Below, one piece after another: positions 42,312 through 50,522 of a stretch of 64,000 nt of DNA. Source of the DNA: Streptomyces rapamycinicus NRRL 5491 (GTDB lineage: Bacteria > Actinomycetota > Actinomycetes > Streptomycetales > Streptomycetaceae); NCBI RefSeq assembly GCF_024298965.1, contig NZ_CP085193.1:11284001-11348000 (forward strand), given 5' to 3'. The position numbers and the translations under genes are program-made. Below the pieces are notes generated by a model. That model saw only the letters and a list, made by a program, of their open reading frames with translations. It did not search any database and was not told the origin of the DNA. How positions within the stretch are numbered: the stretch's first letter is position 1; the number at the start of each line of letters is the position of its first letter.

Positions 42312-42332
42312 CGGCCCGGTGCTCAAGGGGCG

Positions 42333-42338
42333 GATAAT
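42333..42338 (+). promoter_or_regulatory. -10 element GATAAT directly before the Rrf2 gene
   Basis: GATAAT ends 6 bases before the ATG at 42345, which suggests a separate leaderless transcript for the regulator. A CTGACG lies 19 bases upstream of it. Confidence 0.45.
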
Positions 42339-42344
42339 CAGCGC

Positions 42345-42803
42345 ATGCGGATCTCGGCGAAGGCGGACTATGCGGTGCGGGCGGCATTGGAACTGGCCGT
42401 GGCGGGGGAGGACACCTCGGTCAAGGCCGAGGTGATCGCCGGTGCGCAGGGCATCCCGCACAAGTTCCTCGAGGGGATCCTGGGCGATCTGCGCCGGGGC
42501 GGCCTGGTGGCCAGCCAGCGTGGCGGCAAGGGCGGCTACCGGTTGGCCCGCCCGGCGGACACCATCAGCATCGCCGAGGTGATCCGGGTGGTCGACGGCC
42601 CCCTGGTGTCGGTGCGCGGAGTGCGCCCGCCCGAGCTGTCGTACTGCGGCCCCGCGGAGTCGCTGCTGCCGTTGTGGATCGCGGTACGGGCCAACGTACG
42701 CAAGATCCTCGGCGAGGTGACCCTCGCGGAGGTGGCCGCGGCCGAGCTGCCCGGCGACGTCCTGGGCCTCGCCGAGGACCCGGAGGCGTGGACCAACCCC
42801 TAG
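42345..42803 (+). CDS. Rrf2-family regulator, CymR-like
   Basis: 152 residues. The start MRISAKADYAVRAALELA, the recognition region AQGIPHKFLEGILGDLRRGGLV and the wing SQRGGKGGYRLARPA are classical Rrf2. Only one cysteine is present (SYCGP), so there is no Fe-S cluster of the IscR/NsrR kind. It is closer to CymR-type cysteine/sulfur regulators. Its neighbour is the DszC/SfnB-like flavoenzyme with a strong dyad upstream, so control of sulfur-source use is the working idea. Its stop overlaps that of the convergent TetR gene within CCCCTAGGGG. Confidence 0.92.
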   Translation: MRISAKADYAVRAALELAVAGEDTSVKAEVIAGAQGIPHKFLEGILGDLRRGGLVASQRGGKGGYRLARPADTISIAEVIRVVDGPLVSVRGVRPPELSYCGPAESLLPLWIAVRANVRKILGEVTLAEVAAAELPGDVLGLAEDPEAWTNP

Positions 42804-42806
42804 GGG
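42797..42806. other. Palindrome CCCCTAGGGG with overlapping stop codons
   Basis: TAG of the Rrf2 gene (42801-42803) and TAG of the convergent TetR gene (42802-42800) share bases in a 10-base palindrome. The two coding regions therefore meet with no spacer. Confidence 0.8.
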
Positions 42807-43564
42807 GCTTCTGACGCCCCGCCGCCGGCGCCCGGGCCGCCCTGCGAGCCGGCGTCCAGACCGTCGACCATGCGGTCGAGCAGCCGGGCGAACGTGGCGT
42901 CGGGGGTGAGCGGGCGGGCCGGGGCGGAGAGGGCCTCGGCGAGCTCCGGATGGTGTCCGTCGGCGGCCACCGCGGCGAGGTAGCGGGCCTCGGCGGCGGC
43001 CCGCTCGGGCGAGGCGGAGAGCGCGGCCTGGGCGATCTCGTCGGCGACGAGTCTGGCGGCGAAACCCGTGATCAGGCTGAACACCTCCAGCTTCGCGCCG
43101 CCGTCCAGCGCGGTGGGCCGCAGGGCGGCGAGCGCGTGTTCCAGGAAGGCCAGGGTGTTGGGCCCGAGGGACCAGCGGCGGTTGAACAGCGCGGTGGGGA
43201 GCCAGGGGTGGCGGAGCATCAGGGCCCGCTGGGCATGGGCGATGGCCTTCAGATCGGCACGCCAGTCGCCGGTCAGCGGGTCCGGCGGTGAGAGCTCGCC
43301 GCTCACATGGTCGACCATCAGCCGCAGCAGCGTCTCCTTGTCGGGGGCGTAGCTGTACAGCGACATGACCCCGGCGCCGACCTGCGAGGCCACCCGCCGC
43401 ATGGTGACCGCGTCGATTCCCTCCGCGTCCGCGAGGGCGACCGCCGCTTCGGTGATCGCCGCCCGGCTGAAGGCGGGTTTGCGCCCCTTGCGGGGGCGGT
43501 CGGAGTTCAGCCACAGCTGCTGGGGGTCGACGCCTCCGGCGTCCGACCCGTCACCGCGCACCAC
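42800..43564 (-). CDS. TetR-family regulator
   Basis: 254 residues from GTG 43564, about 11 bases after AAGGAG; an ATG at 43630 would place it upstream of the site. Helix-turn-helix: ITEAAVALADAEGIDAVT, MRRVASQVGAGVMSLYSY, followed by DKETLLRLMVDHV. The helix-turn-helix begins at about residue 35, after a basic leader. The C-terminal domain is of the larger TetR_C type. It is divergent from the CocE-type hydrolase, and a dyad at 43642-43660 lies between them, so it probably controls that gene and itself. Confidence 0.88.
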   Translation of the reverse strand: MVRGDGSDAGGVDPQQLWLNSDRPRKGRKPAFSRAAITEAAVALADAEGIDAVTMRRVASQVGAGVMSLYSYAPDKETLLRLMVDHVSGELSPPDPLTGDWRADLKAIAHAQRALMLRHPWLPTALFNRRWSLGPNTLAFLEHALAALRPTALDGGAKLEVFSLITGFAARLVADEIAQAALSASPERAAAEARYLAAVAADGHHPELAEALSAPARPLTPDATFARLLDRMVDGLDAGSQGGPGAGGGASEAP

Positions 43565-43641
43565 GACCTGATCGCTCCTTCCCCGCCATGGCGACTCGCC
43601 TCGCCATGCCGACTTGCGGAATCCATCCAAGCATCTACTAT

Positions 43642-43660
43642 TCTCGTACGTGGTACGGGA
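43642..43660. promoter_or_regulatory. Candidate TetR operator
   Basis: TCTCGTAC-GTG-GTACGGGA: 8-base arms with one mismatch, 20 bases upstream of the hydrolase ATG and 78 bases upstream of the TetR start. A typical TetR-size dyad in an AT-richer stretch. Confidence 0.65.
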
Positions 43661-43680
43661 TTAGGGGAGGGGAACGCGGG

Positions 43681-45387
43681 ATGACGTCACACACGCGCGA
43701 TGGAGTGTCCGGGGCCACGGACGGCGGGGCCGGAAACACCTGGATCGCGCCCCCGGGGAAGCCGCCGCTGTCCGCACGGATGATGAGGGCGACCTGGCGC
43801 GGCCTTCCGGCCAGGCGGTTCGAGGCGGGATGGGAGCCGGGCCTCGAGGTACCGGCCGCCGACGGCAGCCTCCTCCGCACGGACCACTACTTCCCGCGCG
43901 CGGACGGCGACTTCCCCACCCTGCTGGTGCGCTCGCCCTACGGCAGGGGTGTGCCCTGGTCACCCATGTACGGCATGCTCTTCGCCGAGCAGGGCTTCCA
44001 CGTCGTGCTGCAGAGCTGCCGTGGCACCGGTGGCTCGGGCGGCGAGTTCCACTTCTGGCGGAACGAGGCGGCCGACGGCCTGGCCACCGTGGACTGGCTG
44101 CGGGACCAGCCCTGGTTCACCGGCGCGCTGGGCACCCTCGGCCCGAGCTACCTCGGCTATGCGCAGTGGGCGCTCGCCCTGGACCCGCCGCCGGAGCTGC
44201 GGGCGATGGTGGTGCAGGTCGGCCTGCACGACCCGCACGCCCTCTTCCACCGCAACGGCGCCCTGCAACTGGAGAACGCGCTGCTCGTCGGCTCCGGTAT
44301 GACCTCCCAGCACCGGGGGTTCGGCCCCTTCCTCCGGGCCACGCTGCGGCTGCGGCGCCACTTCGCGGAGATGACCCGGGCGCTTCCGCTGCGCGGCAGT
44401 TACGTCCGCGGGCTCGGGGGTGAAGTGCCCTGGCTGGACGAGGTGATGTCACACCCGGACGCCGGCGACCCGTTCTGGGAGGGCGCGGCCACGGGTGGCG
44501 CCGCGGCCACCTCGCGCGTCCCCACCTGTCTGATCAGCGGGTGGCATGACGCGCTGGTGGACCAGACCTTCGAGCAGTACGGCCGGTTGCGCGGGGCGGG
44601 CTGCGAGACGTCCCTGCTCGTCGGCCCCTGGACCCACGCCTCCGCGCTCCAGAAGGGCTGGCCGGAGGTCTTCGCCGAAAGCCTCGCCTGGTTGCGCGCG
44701 CATCTGTGCGACGACCCCTCGGGGCCGCGCCCGGCCAGGGTGCGGGTGCACATCGGCGGTCAGGGGCACTGGCGGGACCTCGCCGAGTGGCCGCCGTCCC
44801 CGGCCGTCGGCCAGTGGTTCCCGGCGGGGGACGGGCGGCTCGTCCGGCAGCCGTCCGAGGCGCCCGTCCCGCTCGCCGCCTTCCGCTACGACCCGGCCGA
44901 TCCCACCCCGTCCATCGGTGGGCCACTGCTCTCGGCCACCGCGGGGAGCCGTGACAACGGCGACCTCGAGGGGCGCCCCGATGTGCTGACGTTCACCAGT
45001 GAGCCGGTGAACGAGCCCATGGACGTCCTGGGCCCGGTGGCCGCACGGCTGCGGATCTCCACGGACACCGGCTACGCCGATGTCTTCGCCCGGCTGTGCG
45101 ACGTCGACGAAAAGGGCCGCTCCGTCAATGTGTGCGACGGGCTGGTGCGGCTGCCCACCACACCGGAACACCCCCTGGAGGTCACCGTGCCGATGAGCTC
45201 CACCGCCCACCGCTTCGCCCCCGGCCACCGGGTCCGGCTCCAGATCAGCGGTGGTGCCCACCCGCGTTTCGCCCGTAACTCCGGAAGCGGCGAGCCGACG
45301 CTCGACGCGACCACCCTCACGCCCGTGCGCGTCACCGTGCACGGGGGCTCGGCGCTGGAGCTGCCTCAGGTCCGCGCCGAACGATGA
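43681..45387 (+). CDS. CocE/NonD-family hydrolase (X-Pro dipeptidyl-peptidase/cocaine-esterase fold)
   Basis: 568 residues. The serine is in GPSYLGYAQW (near residue 157), the acid in SGWHDALVDQ and the histidine in GPWTHAS. The C-terminal jelly-roll domain (MDVLGPVAARLRIS, FAPGHRVRLQISG) is typical of CocE enzymes. They cleave esters or N-terminal Xaa-Pro bonds. No signal peptide, so probably cytoplasmic. AGGGGAGGGGAA precedes the ATG. Under likely TetR control. Confidence 0.93.
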   Translation: MTSHTRDGVSGATDGGAGNTWIAPPGKPPLSARMMRATWRGLPARRFEAGWEPGLEVPAADGSLLRTDHYFPRADGDFPTLLVRSPYGRGVPWSPMYGMLFAEQGFHVVLQSCRGTGGSGGEFHFWRNEAADGLATVDWLRDQPWFTGALGTLGPSYLGYAQWALALDPPPELRAMVVQVGLHDPHALFHRNGALQLENALLVGSGMTSQHRGFGPFLRATLRLRRHFAEMTRALPLRGSYVRGLGGEVPWLDEVMSHPDAGDPFWEGAATGGAAATSRVPTCLISGWHDALVDQTFEQYGRLRGAGCETSLLVGPWTHASALQKGWPEVFAESLAWLRAHLCDDPSGPRPARVRVHIGGQGHWRDLAEWPPSPAVGQWFPAGDGRLVRQPSEAPVPLAAFRYDPADPTPSIGGPLLSATAGSRDNGDLEGRPDVLTFTSEPVNEPMDVLGPVAARLRISTDTGYADVFARLCDVDEKGRSVNVCDGLVRLPTTPEHPLEVTVPMSSTAHRFAPGHRVRLQISGGAHPRFARNSGSGEPTLDATTLTPVRVTVHGGSALELPQVRAER

Positions 45388-45429
45388 AACGGTCGCTGGC
45401 GCGCGGGGGGCGTCAGCGGCCGTCTCATC
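45383..45429. terminator. Bidirectional terminator holding both stop codons
   Basis: 16-base arms (45383-45398 and 45414-45429) with one mismatch and one G-U pair, loop of 15 bases. The hydrolase TGA (45385-45387) and the dehydrogenase TGA (45427-45425) are in opposite arms. Confidence 0.8.
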
Positions 45430-46396
45430 CGTCGACCACATAGCCGAGGGCCTTGTCGACCACATTGCGCAGGGGGCGGCCCTCGCGGTGTCGGAGCAGA
45501 TTGTCGAGGAAGAGTTCGCCCAGGTCGGCGCGCCAGTCCGTGACCTCGCCCGCGGTGTGCGGGGAGACGATGACACCCGGCATCTCCCACAGGGGCGATT
45601 CCACCGGCAGCGGCTCATGGGTGAAGACATCCAGCGCCGCCCCGGCCAGCCTGCCCTGGGCCAGGGCGTCCACGAGGGCCTGCTCGTCGACCAGCGGGCC
45701 ACGCCCGACGTTGACCAGCCGGGCGCCCCGCTTCATCGCCGCCAGTACGGGCGCGTCGACCATGCCACGAGTGGCGGGGGTGAGCGGGGCGGCCAGGACC
45801 ACATAGTCCGCCTCGCCCAGCGCCGCGCGCAGGCCCGCCGGGCCGTGCACCACGCCGAAGTCCGGGTCGGCGGTCCGCGGTGCGCGCCCCGCGCCACTGA
45901 CCCGCATGCCGACCGCGCGCAGCAGCCGGGCGACGGCCCGCCCGATGGAACCGGTGCCCCAGACCAGGACCGTACGGTTGCCGATGCGCTCGCTGTCCGA
46001 GGGGCGCCACTCCCGGCGGCGCTGATGCTCCCAGGTGCCGGGGAAGTCCTTGGCGAGGGAGAGGACCAGCCCCAGGACGTACTCGGCGATGGGCCGGTCG
46101 TAGACGCCCCGCGCGTTGGTGAGTACCACCTCGGGGTTGCCGGTCAGCGCGGGGAAGAGGAACGGCTCCACCCCCGCCGCGGCCACATGCACCCAGCGCG
46201 GGGCCTTCGCCGGATCGTCCGGCCAGGCGCCGGCCACCGCTGAGGTCAGCGGCCACCACGCGAGCAGGGCGTCCGCGCCGGGGAGGAACAGCGGCAGCTC
46301 CTCCTCGGTGGCGTACACCGTCTCGGCGAGGGACTCGATCCGCGCCCGGTTGGGCGGCAGATGGTCCCGGTACAGGACGACCAGCCGGTCAGCCAC
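45425..46396 (-). CDS. D-isomer-specific 2-hydroxyacid dehydrogenase
   Basis: 323 residues. NAD motif VWGTGSIGRAVARLL, the arginine in NVGRGPLVDEQALV, glutamate in FTHEPLPVESPLW and the catalytic histidine in VIVSPHTAGE are all present. It should reduce a 2-keto acid or oxidise the D-hydroxy acid with NAD(P)H. The start is GTG 46396, 6 bases after GGGAG; ATG 46432 is an alternative that adds 12 residues but lacks a close site. Divergent from the MFS gene, with 400 bases of repetitive DNA between. Confidence 0.9.
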   Translation of the reverse strand: MADRLVVLYRDHLPPNRARIESLAETVYATEEELPLFLPGADALLAWWPLTSAVAGAWPDDPAKAPRWVHVAAAGVEPFLFPALTGNPEVVLTNARGVYDRPIAEYVLGLVLSLAKDFPGTWEHQRRREWRPSDSERIGNRTVLVWGTGSIGRAVARLLRAVGMRVSGAGRAPRTADPDFGVVHGPAGLRAALGEADYVVLAAPLTPATRGMVDAPVLAAMKRGARLVNVGRGPLVDEQALVDALAQGRLAGAALDVFTHEPLPVESPLWEMPGVIVSPHTAGEVTDWRADLGELFLDNLLRHREGRPLRNVVDKALGYVVDG

Positions 46397-46432
46397 GTCC
46401 GGCTCCCACGGAGTCGGACGCGGCGGTGGCAT

Positions 46433-46833
46433 CGGTCATGACGGGGCTCCCACGGGCGTGACGGGTACGGGCGGACGCCTCAAGCGTGGCCGAGACCACG
46501 GCGGTGGACAACGGACAGAGTGTCCACCCGATGACGAGGGACGGAACACGGTGGACGTTGACGGTGGCCGACGGCTGAACCAGGGTGATGGCCAGCCGGA
46601 ACGCGCCACCGGTCGCTCCGGAGCCCATCCCGTCCCCGACTCCCGGAGCCCGTCCCCGACTCCCCGGAGCCCATCCCCGTCCCCGGGGCGCCCCCCCCCC
46701 CCCGCCGCAGGCGTCCGCCCCCACCGCGTACCACGCCGTGCGTGTCCACCGAATGCTTGATCCACGATGCCCGCCACCGCCCCGGCATCGGCCCGCGCCG
46801 CAGCGCCCCTCCTCGTCCCCAGGAGATGCAAGC
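46433..46833. repeat. Non-coding region with GC-rich direct repeats and a C13 tract
   Basis: 401 bases between divergent genes. At 46620-46690 a unit like GGAGCCCATCCCCGACTCCC occurs about three times, with small length differences. It is followed by an uninterrupted run of 13 C (46691-46703). I see no supported gene; promoters of both flanking genes must lie here. AGGAG at 46821-46825 serves the MFS gene. Confidence 0.75.
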
Positions 46834-48213
46834 ATGTCCCTTCCCAGAACCTCCCGCGATCCCTCCCGAGAGCCCCTTCAGGGTTCCGCCGCCACCCTGG
46901 ACAACGCCCCCGTCACCGCCTTCCACCGCAGGATGGTCGCCGTCGCCATGGGCGGTCCGTTCTGCGACGGCTATCTGCTCGGCATCATGGGGGTGGCGCT
47001 CAGCCTGATCACCCCGGCCCTGGACCTGGACACGATGTGGACCGGGCTGGTGGCGGCGTCCGTCCTCGTCGGTGTCTTCCTCGGCGGTGTGGTGTTCGGC
47101 CCGATCACCGACCGGGTGGGCCGCCATCTGATGTACGTGCTCAATCTGGTCGCGTTCGTGATCGGCTCCGCGCTGCAGTTCTTCGTCACCGAGGCGTGGC
47201 AGCTGGTGGTGCTGCGGCTGTTCATCGGCGTGGCGATCGGCGCCGACTACCCGATCGCCTCCGCCCTCACCACCGAACTGGTGCCGCGCCGGATGCGCGG
47301 CCCCGCCCTGTCCGGGCTGGTCCTGGCCTGGTGGGTGGGGTACGGGGTCAGCTTCTGGGGCGGCTGGCTGCTCCTGGGCACCGGCGACGACTCCTGGCGC
47401 TGGATGCTCGCCTCCGGCGCGGTCCCCGCCGTGCTCTTCCTGCTCCTGCGGGCGGGTGTGCCGGAGTCGCCGCGCTGGCTGGCGTCGCGGGGACGGGTGG
47501 AGGAGGCCAGGGCGGTCGTACGCCGCCACCTCGGCCAGGAGGTCAGCGCCGAGGAACTGCTCGCCGAGGTCCGCCAGGACCGGCGCGGCGGCTCCGGGCT
47601 CGGCAACCTCGCCGAGATATTCCGCCGTGGCTATGGGATCCCCGCGCTGTTCTGCTCGCTGTTCTGGATCTGCCAGGTGGCCCCGGCCTTCGCGGTGCGG
47701 TCCTTCCAGCCGCAGATGCTGGAGTCCTTCGGGGTGACCGGCACCTTCGGCGCCAGCGCGCTGATCACCACACTCGCGGTGGCCGGAACGGGCCTGGGGC
47801 TGGTCGTCGTCAACCGCATCGGCAGGCGTCCGCTGCTCATCGGCAGCTTCCTGTGCGTCAACGTCTCCCTGATCGCGCTCACCGTGCTGCCGCTGCACTA
47901 CGCGGCCCTGGTGGTGGCCCTCTTCGCCGCCTTCCAGTTCTTCGAGGCCGCGGGCAGCGGACTGCAGTTCGTCTACCCCAGCGAGCTGTTCCCCACCGAC
48001 CTGAGGGCCACCGGCGTCGGCGTCGCCACCGCCATGAGCCGGGTGGGCTCCGCCTCCAGCACCTTCCTGCTCCCGATGGCCACCGCCGACCTCGGGGTCC
48101 GCGGCACCCTCGCCATCGGGGTGGCCATCACGCTCATCGGCCTGGTGGTGTCCGTCGTCCTCGCCCCCGAGACCAAGAACCTCGGCCTGGCCGAAGCCAG
48201 CAGCCGTGCCTGA
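46834..48213 (+). CDS. MFS transporter, sugar/metabolite:proton symporter type
   Basis: 459 residues, 12 predicted helices. DRVGRH between helices 2 and 3, PESPRWL after helix 6, and the equivalent NRIGRRPLL in the second half are sugar-porter signatures; ETKNLGL ends the protein. The size and the GGPFCDGYLLGIMG first helix resemble organic-acid/aromatic-acid or sugar symporters. It is followed by a HAD hydrolase and a PuuB-like oxidoreductase on the same strand, so uptake of an amine or acid substrate for them is likely. Confidence 0.92.
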   Translation: MSLPRTSRDPSREPLQGSAATLDNAPVTAFHRRMVAVAMGGPFCDGYLLGIMGVALSLITPALDLDTMWTGLVAASVLVGVFLGGVVFGPITDRVGRHLMYVLNLVAFVIGSALQFFVTEAWQLVVLRLFIGVAIGADYPIASALTTELVPRRMRGPALSGLVLAWWVGYGVSFWGGWLLLGTGDDSWRWMLASGAVPAVLFLLLRAGVPESPRWLASRGRVEEARAVVRRHLGQEVSAEELLAEVRQDRRGGSGLGNLAEIFRRGYGIPALFCSLFWICQVAPAFAVRSFQPQMLESFGVTGTFGASALITTLAVAGTGLGLVVVNRIGRRPLLIGSFLCVNVSLIALTVLPLHYAALVVALFAAFQFFEAAGSGLQFVYPSELFPTDLRATGVGVATAMSRVGSASSTFLLPMATADLGVRGTLAIGVAITLIGLVVSVVLAPETKNLGLAEASSRA

Positions 48214-48286
48214 CACCCCGCCTGACGCCCTGACTGACGGCCCATCCGACGCTCCGTCAAAATCGTTCACCGGAAAGGACTCGTCC

Positions 48287-48952
48287 ATGCGCAAGCTGGT
48301 CTCCTTCGACTGCTACCGCACGCTCATCAACTTCGACACCCGCACCGCCACCCACGAGATCGTCAAGGACCGGCTCGCCGAGCTCGGCGTCGACCCCGAT
48401 CGGTTCCACCACGACGCGTATGTGATGCGCTTCCAGGGCGTCCTGGACGAGTACCTGCCCTACCGGGAAGTCGTCCGGCGCACCCTGCGCAACGTCATGA
48501 CGCTGCACGGCCTGGTGTACCGGGACGAGGACGGCGAGGCGCTCATCGAGGCCATCAAGAAGTTCATCCCGTTCCGCGAGGTCCCCGACGCGCTGCGCCG
48601 CCTCAAGGGCGGGTACGACATCGCGATCCTCTCCAACAGCGAGGACGACCTGATCACTTACGCCGTCGAGGCACTGGGCGTGGACTTCGACTACGTGCTC
48701 ACCGCCGAGCAGGCCGGTGCCTACAAGCCGCTGCCGCAGGCCTTCGAGTACCTCATGACGGCCACCGGCCGCGGCCCCGAGGACATCATCCACACCGCCC
48801 AGGGCTGGGAGTACGACATCATGCCGACCAAGCGGTATCCGGGCATGCGGCGGATCTGGGTGAACCGCTACGGCTTCCCGGGCTCGGCGGCCTTCCAGCC
48901 GTACGAGGAGATCAAGGACTTGTCCGAGCTGCCCCCGCTGCTCGGCGTCTGA
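48287..48952 (+). CDS. HAD-superfamily hydrolase, haloacid-dehalogenase-like
   Basis: 221 residues. Motif I is SFDCYRTLINFD (nucleophile Asp8 after the first strand); the glycine usual in DxYGTL is replaced by arginine. Motif II is ILSNSE, the lysine is in GAYKPLPQAFEYLM and motif IV is QGWEYDIMPTKRYPGMRRIWVNR, here read in parts. This is the layout of 2-haloacid dehalogenase-like enzymes; many members are phosphatases or cleave other bonds. GGAAAGGA precedes the ATG, 73 bases after the MFS gene. Possible role: dephosphorylation or hydrolysis in the same pathway. Confidence 0.85.
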   Translation: MRKLVSFDCYRTLINFDTRTATHEIVKDRLAELGVDPDRFHHDAYVMRFQGVLDEYLPYREVVRRTLRNVMTLHGLVYRDEDGEALIEAIKKFIPFREVPDALRRLKGGYDIAILSNSEDDLITYAVEALGVDFDYVLTAEQAGAYKPLPQAFEYLMTATGRGPEDIIHTAQGWEYDIMPTKRYPGMRRIWVNRYGFPGSAAFQPYEEIKDLSELPPLLGV

Positions 48953-49031
48953 CCCTCGCCCCTCGCCTCCCGCCCCTCGCCCCCGGCCCCACCGCCACCC
49001 ACCCCACCGCTCTTCGCCGCGAAGGGAACCC

Positions 49032-50426
49032 ATGACCGCCACCACGGCCGGCCGGCCGGCACCGGTCAATGGCCGCGTCGCCCACTGGTTCGCCGAACTC
49101 CCCACCCCCCGTCCGGCGTTGCCCGGCGATCGCGACGCGGATGTGTGCGTCGTCGGCGCCGGACTGACCGGGCTGTGGACCGCGTACTACCTCAAACAAG
49201 CCGACCCCGGTCTCCGGATCACCGTCCTGGAGGCCGAGTTCGCCGGATTCGGCGCCTCGGGCCGTAACGGCGGCTGGGCCTCCGGGCTGATCCCCGGTGC
49301 CCGCGACCGGATGGCCAGGGCCTACGGCAGGCCCGCGGTCCTGGACTGGCAGCGGGCCATGAACGAGGCGGTGGACGAGGTGATCGACGCGGCCGCCCGC
49401 GAGGGCATCGACGCGGGCATCGTCAAGGGCGGCACCCTGCGCGTCGCCCGCACCCCCGCCCAGGCCACCCGGCTGCGCCACAAGGTCGAACAGGACCATG
49501 AGTGGGGGGTGGCCGACTCGGTGCTGCTCACCCCCGCCGAATCCGCGGCGCGCATCCGTATCGACGGGGTCACCGCCGCCGCCTTCACCCCGCACTGCGC
49601 CCGGCTGCAGCCCGCCACCCTGGTCCGCGGCCTCGCCGACACCGTCGAGCGGCTCGGTGTCACCATCCATGAGAAGTCCCCGGTCACCGCCATCGAACCG
49701 GGCCGTGCGATCACCGCGCACGGCACCGTACGGGCCCCCGTGGTGCTCCGGGCCACCGAGGGGTTCACCGCGTCCCTCAAGGGGCTGCGGCGCGCCTGGC
49801 TGCCCATGAACAGCTCCATGATCGTCACCGAGCCGCTGCCCGCCCGGATCTGGCGGGAGATCGGCTGGGAGGGCCGGGAGACCCTCGGGGACACCGCCCA
49901 CGGCCATATGTACGCCCAGCGCACCGGCGACGACCGGATCGCGATCGGCGGGCGCGGGGTGCCCTATCGCTTCGGCTCGCGCACCGACCACGAGGGGAGG
50001 GTCGGCGAGCGCACGATCGGCCAGCTCACCCGGACCCTGGAGCGGATGCTGCCGCAGACGGCCGGGGCCCGGGTGGACCACGCCTGGTGCGGGGTGCTGG
50101 CCGTGCCCCGCGACTGGTCCGCCACCGTCGGCCTGGACCGGGCCACCGGGCTCGGCTGGGCCGGTGGGTACGTCGGCCACGGAGTCACCTCCACCAACCT
50201 GGCCGCCCGCACCCTCACCGATCTGGTCCTGGCCCGCGACACCCGGCTCACCCGGCTGCCGTGGACCGGCCACGCCCCGGGCACCTGGGAGCCCGAGCCG
50301 TTCCGCTGGCTGGGGGTGCGCGGCCTGTACACCGCCTACCGCCTCGCCGACCGCCACGAGGCGGGCGGACGTGTCCGTACCTCACCCATCGCCACCGTCG
50401 CCGACCTCATCGCACGCCGTCCGTGA
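49032..50426 (+). CDS. FAD-dependent amine oxidoreductase (PuuB-like)
   Basis: 464 residues. N-terminal HWFAELPTPRP leader, FAD motif VCVVGAGLTGLWTAYYL, then FAGFGASGRNGGWASG, which is the typical DAO/PuuB pattern for covalent or tight FAD. The second half has DRIAIGGRGVPYRFG and GYVGHGVTSTNLAARTLTDL. PuuB oxidises gamma-glutamylputrescine; relatives act on other amines and amino acids. The gene lies 79 bases after the HAD gene and before the PucR regulator. It fits a polyamine route with the ureohydrolase and aldehyde dehydrogenase at 54.5-59.7 kb. Confidence 0.9.
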   Translation: MTATTAGRPAPVNGRVAHWFAELPTPRPALPGDRDADVCVVGAGLTGLWTAYYLKQADPGLRITVLEAEFAGFGASGRNGGWASGLIPGARDRMARAYGRPAVLDWQRAMNEAVDEVIDAAAREGIDAGIVKGGTLRVARTPAQATRLRHKVEQDHEWGVADSVLLTPAESAARIRIDGVTAAAFTPHCARLQPATLVRGLADTVERLGVTIHEKSPVTAIEPGRAITAHGTVRAPVVLRATEGFTASLKGLRRAWLPMNSSMIVTEPLPARIWREIGWEGRETLGDTAHGHMYAQRTGDDRIAIGGRGVPYRFGSRTDHEGRVGERTIGQLTRTLERMLPQTAGARVDHAWCGVLAVPRDWSATVGLDRATGLGWAGGYVGHGVTSTNLAARTLTDLVLARDTRLTRLPWTGHAPGTWEPEPFRWLGVRGLYTAYRLADRHEAGGRVRTSPIATVADLIARRP

Positions 50427-50522
50427 GCCCGGGTGCCGCCGCGTCCGGGCCCGGTCCGACGGCCCTGGGCGCGGCGGCCCGGCTCTGCGATGATGAGCGG
50501 TATCCGGAGGGAGTCCGTCCAG

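Noticed and set aside
46480..48294. 604-codon minus-strand frame opposite the MFS gene
   Set aside because: Composition is dominated by G, D, H, P and R with no domain; the plus strand shows clear 12-helix MFS motifs and a ribosome-binding site.
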